Source: Ipomoea triloba (Eukaryota; Streptophyta; Magnoliopsida; Solanales; Convolvulaceae). Taken from it: a stretch of 64,000 nucleotides of DNA. The translations under genes and the position numbers were made by a program. Shown in pieces: positions 58,379-64,000 of this stretch. The DNA lies in NCBI RefSeq assembly GCF_003576645.1, contig NC_044924.1, forward strand, positions 20,917,219 through 20,981,218, written 5' to 3'. Every line of letters begins with the position of its first letter. Position 1 is the first letter of the stretch. The notes below the pieces were generated by a model. The model was given only the letters and a program-made list of their open reading frames with translations. It was not told the origin of the DNA and made no database searches.

Positions 58379-59842
58379 TCATTAATCTGTTTTTGGGCTT
58401 TATTGCATCAAAATAGATTGTTTATGGGTGTAATTGCACATTTAAAAAGTTTAGTGAGCTAATTGACTTTTGAGCTAAAGTTCGATGGTCTATTTGACCA
58501 TTTTCCCTTCCTTTAAAAATATGCATATTTTTTTGGTATCAAATCTCAAAGGTCGAAATAAGTAAGCACTTTCAAACAATAATATTAAGTTAAAATATAT
58601 TATAAAATTACTTATTTTATTTTTTATTTTTATTTTTTCACTTGTTTAAGTTTCGGTTTTTCTGTCGGTCGTTGATGTTTTTTTTCAAGAAAATCAATAA
58701 CCGATTCTCGAAATAATTGAAAATTTTTGAACTAGAAAATCGATAACCAATTTTTCAGGCAGTTTGATTATCGATCGATAATCAATTTTTTGGGCAGTTC
58801 GATTATCGATCAATTGTTTTTTGGTCGGTTTGGTTTTATTTTATTTTATTGACCCCTAGTCCACACAATGTTATGTGCATTATAATAAAAAGTATATTTT
58901 TAATATACTAAAAGTACATTATTTGTGTATTGAATGTACATTATATAGAATAATGTATTTTTAATATTCAAATAATATACTTTTCCTGAATGTAATTTGA
59001 GTTATAGTATATTAGTATGGTTCGCAGAATAATGATTGGTTAAAATTAATATATTATTAGTGTATCTTCTATATGGGAGTGCAATAAGGTGCAACAAGAT
59101 AATAAAGAATGATTTTATTCATTAAGCTTAACATTTTGGCTCTAAAATTATTGTTGCCGTTATTTTCTTATCTTAAATTCAAAACAAAAATAATCCTTAG
59201 TGTTAAATCTATGCCAGTTTCCTAAATCCATAATTGAAACAATTCATTGGGATACCGTTAACAGTACTCAAAAATAATTGTTGTCGTTATTTTCTTAAAT
59301 TCAAAACAAAAACAATCCCTACCGTTAAATCTAGTTTCCAAAATCCAAAACTAAAAAGCAATGGAAAAAGTGTCAAATAGGCACTGAACTTATCGCTTTT
59401 GTGCAATTGGGCCATTGAATTAAAAAAGTGTGCAATTCAACCATCAAACAAGCAAAATTTGTGCAATTGGACCATTTTTACAAATAATTTCTGATAAAAT
59501 CCAATTATATTACTAACATATATGTATTAAGAGTGACATTTTCTTCTACCATACTTAGTTGGGAGTCAATATTGAAATATTTTTAATTCAAATTGAATTA
59601 AAATTTTTTGTAAAAATGGTCCAATTGCAGCCTTTCTCATCATCAGACAAACACAAATCTCACCGCTCACTCATTCTTCGTTGAAACCTTTCTCACTCAC
59701 TTTCTTCAGCCTTCAAATTCACCGCTTTCTCACTCCCACTGATAACTTGAAGCCTTTCTCACTTACTTTCTTCAATCTTCAAACTCAACGCTTTCTCACT
59801 CGCATTAAGTTTCTTCATTGAAATTCCAGATTGTTGGGCGAT
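58379..59842. other. intergenic and leader of the exonuclease gene
   Basis: Contains a patch related to the window-start element (AGTCCACACAATG, then AAAAGTACATTATTTGTGT, about 58858-58985) and a GTGCAATTGGACCATTTTTA-type repeat near 59400-59480. At 59690-59810 two copies of a CCTTTCTCACTCACTTTCTT unit lie in the likely 5' UTR. No other gene is seen. Confidence 0.45.
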
Positions 59843-60498
59843 ATGAAGATTCCACCTAGGCTTCGCCGACTCCGCCAGTGCCGCCACTCCTTCGGGCTAC
59901 ACCAAGTTCACTTTCACGGCAACAACATCTTGGTCACCGTCACCAAGAGAGCCGCTGAGGTCGATGAATGGGTTAACGAGATCCTTCACAATTACTGTCA
60001 TGCCCTTCACAATCTCGTCGTTGGCCTCGACATTGAGTGGCACCCATGCTCTGAAGGGGAACACAACCCGGCCGCTACACTGCAGCTCTGCGTCGGGGAG
60101 AGGTGTTTGATTTTTCTACTTTTGCACAAGGATTACATCCCCGTTCTCTCCTTGCCTTTCTAGCTCATCCGCGCTTCACCTTTGTGGGCGTTGGGGTTCA
60201 AGACGATGCCGACAAGCTTCTCCGAGATCACGGCTTGGCGGTCACAAATGTAGTTGATTTGCGGCGTCTGGCTCAGATGGTTTACGGTTCGGAAGAGTAT
60301 AGGAGGATGGGTTTGAAGAAAATGGCATGGCGAATTCTAGGGAGAGTGATGGAGAAACCCCAGGAAGTGACTCTAAGTAATTGGGATTCTAAAAATCTTA
60401 CTTTTCCCCAAATTGAGTATGGATCAATTGATGCTTTTGTTTCCTTTGAATTGGGTTTCAATTTGTTTGCCATGGCTTACACTCATCACATACAGTAG
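59843..60498 (+). pseudogene. Werner-syndrome-like 3'-5' exonuclease (DEDDy), one-base frameshift
   Basis: ATG at 59843 (MKIPPRLRRLRQC); the upstream in-frame TTG is not needed. The first frame runs to TAG at 60161. It holds VVGLDIEWHP, with catalytic Asp63 and Glu65 (exo motif I). From the C run at 60139-60142 a second frame carries the rest: LAFLAHPRFTFVGVGVQDDA (motif II), VVDLRRLA, LKKMAWRILG and YGSIDAFVSFELG (motif III, Tyr and Asp), ending TAG-free to 60498. One missing C would explain the break. The combined length of about 218 residues and single exon match plant WRN-exonuclease-like proteins. Known activity: 3'-5' trimming of DNA or RNA. It may be a pseudogene, or an intact gene with a sequencing error. 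Confidence 0.85.
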
Positions 60499-60504
60499 TA
60501 GTAG

Positions 60505-60765
60505 TTTAGTTGTTGATAGAAGAATGATAGGTACAATGATTTTGTAATTCTTGTGTTTACGATTCTTGTTGATAGAAGAAGAATGATAGGTACATTGATT
60601 TTGTAATTCTTGAGCTTAGAATTCTTGTTGATAGAAGAATGATAGGTACAATGATTTTGTAATTCTTGTGTTTACAATTCTTGTTGATAGAAGAAGAATG
60701 ATAGGTACAATGATTTTGTAATTCTTGAGCTTAGAATTCTTGTTGATAGAAGAATGATAGCAATG
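60505..60765. repeat. tandem repeat, about 60-65 base unit
   Basis: Four to five copies containing GTTGATAGAAGAATGATAGG followed by ATTTTGTAATTCTTG. They start just after the exonuclease stop, so they lie in its likely 3' UTR. Contiguous and non-coding. Confidence 0.88.
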
Positions 60766-62484
60766 AGACAACAGCTGATAAACAGTTTGCATGCATCTGC
60801 TAAAAGATTATACCATTTCTTACAAGGATGTGTATGTGCATGTTTTTATTGTTCTCTGCCTTTAACTCTCTGCAATTTCTTTTATACTATGTCTTTTTTC
60901 ACTATGTTTTAAACTTATCTGCAGCTTAGTATGGTATATACCAAGTCTTTGTCACTATGTTTTACTAAGAAATGCAGAAAATTGACTGCTTATTGACCAT
61001 GAATATAATGCCTCGGAACTTGTTTTATCTGATCTGTTGTATCTTATAAACCTGGTTATTTAGCTGCAAATTCTCAGCTTTTGTTTTCCATATATTGTCC
61101 TTGAGTGAGGAAAGAGAAAGACTAGGATAGTTCTTTTATGTCTCATTTGAACTCAATTCTTGAAGTTTCAAGTGCAACTTCATCAGAATGTACTGTGAAC
61201 TGTGAAGACTTAGCTTGGAATTTTTTAACTCCTCTGTTAACTGCTAGCTTCATTTTGGTACTTTTTTTTTAATAGCTTGGAATTGTAATAGTATGGGCTG
61301 AGTATTGGAACAGTAAGGAAGTTACTTCAAGTCGTCCATGTGAAGTATGGAGTGCAGATGCATTTGTTGGGTGATTGATTGCTTAACAACTTTTATTGAT
61401 TTTATAGTTGATTCTGCACTTCTTGAATGAGTTTATGGAATTGAGTTGTGGTGCAGGAGACTTTGAGGTCAGCTGTGCCAGTAGGTAGAATGATGATGAG
61501 TTATTACTTTAATGTAATTACAATGATTGTTGCAATATAATTGCAATTTGTGGCATTAGAAGGTAAAGGTCCAATCCCTGGTTGCCTCAAATGCAGGGGA
61601 AAAAATTGCAATGTGTTTGATACAAGCTTTGGTAACTTGTGTGAAGAAATTGTAGAGTATAACATTGGTAGATTAAAAATGTGGTTTGTTATTGAGGCTT
61701 AGTATAAATATAATCATTTTCTTAATTGCAAGGTATTTGATGCTAATTTTGGTAGTAAATGTGAAAATATTGCACAGGGTATGATGGTAAAATGAATTTG
61801 ATGGTTTTGTTTAACTTGTTTTATCTGTTGTCTTATAAACCTGGTCTTTTAGCTGCACATTCTGTGCTTTTGTTTTCCAAATTGTCATCTTTCCTTGAGT
61901 GAGGAAAGGCTAGGATGTCTTGTGCTAATTAGAAGAAATAATATTCTGACTTAAACCAAAACCAAGTGGCTGGGTATTTTAATTGTCAAACGCATTCTGG
62001 ATATATGTTTGTCGTATTTCACATTATTTAAAAAAAAAAAAACCTATCCAAATTAGGGATGTTTGATTTATTTTTAGGCATTCAATTTTATGTTAAACAC
62101 ATTTTGGATGTACATTTGACATAAAATTTAGTTTCCGAAAGTAATTAAAAATGGTGCCAAATGTATATGGCATATGCGTTTTTTACTTCAATTGACTTAA
62201 GCATTTGAGAAACAAATTCTTCCCATTTTTGCCTAAATTTCAAAATGTTCCCATTTTCGTCTTGGCCATATGAAATATTCCCATTTCTGTAAAAACCCCT
62301 TTTATTTATTCCCTCAAATTTTGGTATGGAGATGTCAAATAGTATATAATTCATTTTTAAGCAGTTATTTCTCATATATTGGTCCTGTAAATGTAAAAAC
62401 TCAATACCCGAAGATCAAAATAATCCCTCTCTCTCTCTGAATGAGTGACAGGTTTTATTTCTTATTGACTTGTCTTTGTTGCAG
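60766..62484. other. non-coding, possibly introns of an unidentified gene
   Basis: T-rich with spliced-gene character, including candidate acceptors such as TTGTGGTGCAG near 61456. No convincing exon apart from the next entry. Confidence 0.35.
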
Positions 62485-62569
62485 TATGAGGACCCACAGA
62501 GGCAGGAGGCTGCTCGAAAGACAGTACCAACTGATAAGCTTGAGGAGAAAGCATTGATTTCATTGGCCA
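62485..62569 (+). CDS. possible internal exon of an unidentified gene
   Basis: After TTGTCTTTGTTGCAG a clean frame reads YEDPQRQEAARKTVPTDK, then LEEKALISLAR, and stops at a GT-type donor (AGGGTTAGATC). The residues are charged and helical and look like genuine coding sequence, but I do not recognise the protein. No neighbouring exon could be joined with confidence, so the gene's extent is unknown. Exact borders are uncertain by a few bases. Confidence 0.5.
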
Positions 62570-64000
62570 GGGTTAGATCTTAATCTGAATTTTTATGTAT
62601 AATCTGTATACATAGTGCCTAAATTTTGAGGAATTTGGAAGATGAATGATGTTGGTTGCAAGAAGTTGGATACTGACATGCACTTAACATGGAGTTAGGG
62701 AAGCTTAAGTCCAGCTGTCCAATTTTAACATTTACATTTTTGTTCATTTATGGAGTACCATTGTCAGAAGTAACAGGAATTGAACACCTAAACATCTTCT
62801 TTCCAAATAAAGATGCCAACATAAGATGAAATATGAAAATGCTAGCATCACAAAACCCAGAAGTTGTAGGAAATATGAAATGAAAGCATATAGAGGATAA
62901 ACCGATGTCTATGGAGAAGTAGATTTCATCTTTCCAATGAATATAGGCCATGTGTAACCATTGCAAACCTTGTGATGCACTAATAGAATAGAATATGCAG
63001 GTTATATGAATTTACTACTGCTATGATAACTGGTGTCAACTCTTGTGCTGTCTCCTGTCCTCATTATCTAGTGCTTTAGGAAGTAGGGCTCCTAGCTAGT
63101 AATGTAGTAGATACAAAAGCACCACAATAAGGCATGGGCCATTTGTTTTTATTTTCTGGTATAGCTGCAAAATTTGAGTTTATATATTCATTTTAACTTA
63201 GGAGTTTTGAAAGATGAGAGAGGAATATAGGATATTCATTCAACAGGAAAATAGTCCACAACCCAAGGAATATAGGATATTCATTCATGTGTATGTGTTT
63301 GCCTTCCAGCTTCTGCAACCCAAGGATGATGTAGGATAACGAAGCCAAACATTTGGTGATAGTCTTGCACTCTTGTGACATGAAAAGGAAGCAGAGACAC
63401 ACTTTAGTCTAATATTATTTTCTCTTAGTAACTAGGGCTTGTAGATAGTAAGCACCACAAGAAGCCATGGACATCTTTTCCTATATTGTAGTTTTTCTTG
63501 TATTTGGGCCTTGGTTTTAGATTCCACGTTTAGCATTACTACTTTGTTGGGATGCAACAACATAAGCATTATTTTGTTGGTATGCAATTGTATTACCTAA
63601 GAACTTCATTAATGGAGAATTGATCATATCACCACAAAAATGCTGATGTTTTGTTTCCACCATTATTGCATTTGACAGAATAGGCATTAGTGCCTGCTTG
63701 AAATTCTTTTTCCAGGAATTTCACAACTCCATCTCCTGTGTCATAGGATCATTCTGCAAGGGTCCAAATTTGTATTGACAGCTAAACTCCAACATTCTAT
63801 GAGTTCACATAAACTAATTGATATATTTCATAAACCATGTTTTTTTATTTTGACTGCTTCTTGAAGGAGAGTATTTGTCTATATGTTGGTGTATATTGAG
63901 CCTGAAAGAGCAGTCCATTAGTTGCAACATGATGATTCTGGTTGTAGAGAGTCTGATCTGCTTGTTATCTGCAAACTAACTATTTTGAGCTCTTATAATG
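62570..64000. other. no gene recognised to the end of the window
   Basis: Mixed AT-rich sequence. A short repeat (AATATAGGATATTCATTCA) occurs twice near 63225-63285. Further exons of the gene at 62485 could lie beyond the window. Confidence 0.4.

Overview
The window is nuclear DNA from a flowering plant: spliced genes with GT-AG introns, very AT-rich intergenic sequence, microsatellites and deeply nested transposable elements. Protein similarity points to a eudicot. Repeated ACTCCGTA/TACGGAGTA motifs and the MITE types suggest an asterid, possibly Convolvulaceae, but I cannot fix the species.

Regions. 1-625: array of near-perfect palindromes and a snapback element. 1195-2450 (+): complete three-exon actin-depolymerizing factor gene. 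3246-5858 (-): complete three-exon R2R3-MYB gene, MYB17-like, convergent with it. 6948-7702: a 147-base C run, an N gap and more C (assembly problem). 8-15 kb: AT-rich sequence with repeats and no gene found. 15073-20458 (-): complete nine-exon DEAD-box RNA helicase of the DHH1/RH8 type. 59843-60498 (+): single-exon Werner-type 3'-5' exonuclease gene with a one-base frameshift. 62485-62569: a possible exon of an unidentified gene.

Between about 21 and 58 kb almost everything is mobile DNA, and many borders can be read directly: two foldback Mutator-like elements with 9-bp target duplications; two L1-type LINEs with 15- and 17-bp duplications, one nearly intact; two Helitron 3' ends with hairpin and CTAG; two degraded Helitron Rep/helicase genes that keep complementary parts; an internally deleted LTR retrotransposon with a TGATA duplication; a 2.56-kb solo LTR inside a Helitron helicase gene; the right end of a CACTA element; a hAT-type MITE; and a fragment of an LRR receptor gene.

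The least familiar object is at 37579-39402: an initiator-methionine-tRNA-type primer binding site followed 28 bases later by seven small, A-rich, Lys/Glu/Ile-rich reading frames on one strand. They are packed with 2-5 base gaps or 4-13 base overlaps, like a polycistronic retroelement or pararetrovirus leader. Several are broken and no reverse transcriptase follows. I do not recognise the family.

The intact host genes have unrelated jobs (actin turnover, transcription, mRNA decay and storage, nucleic-acid trimming). Nothing suggests they form a pathway.
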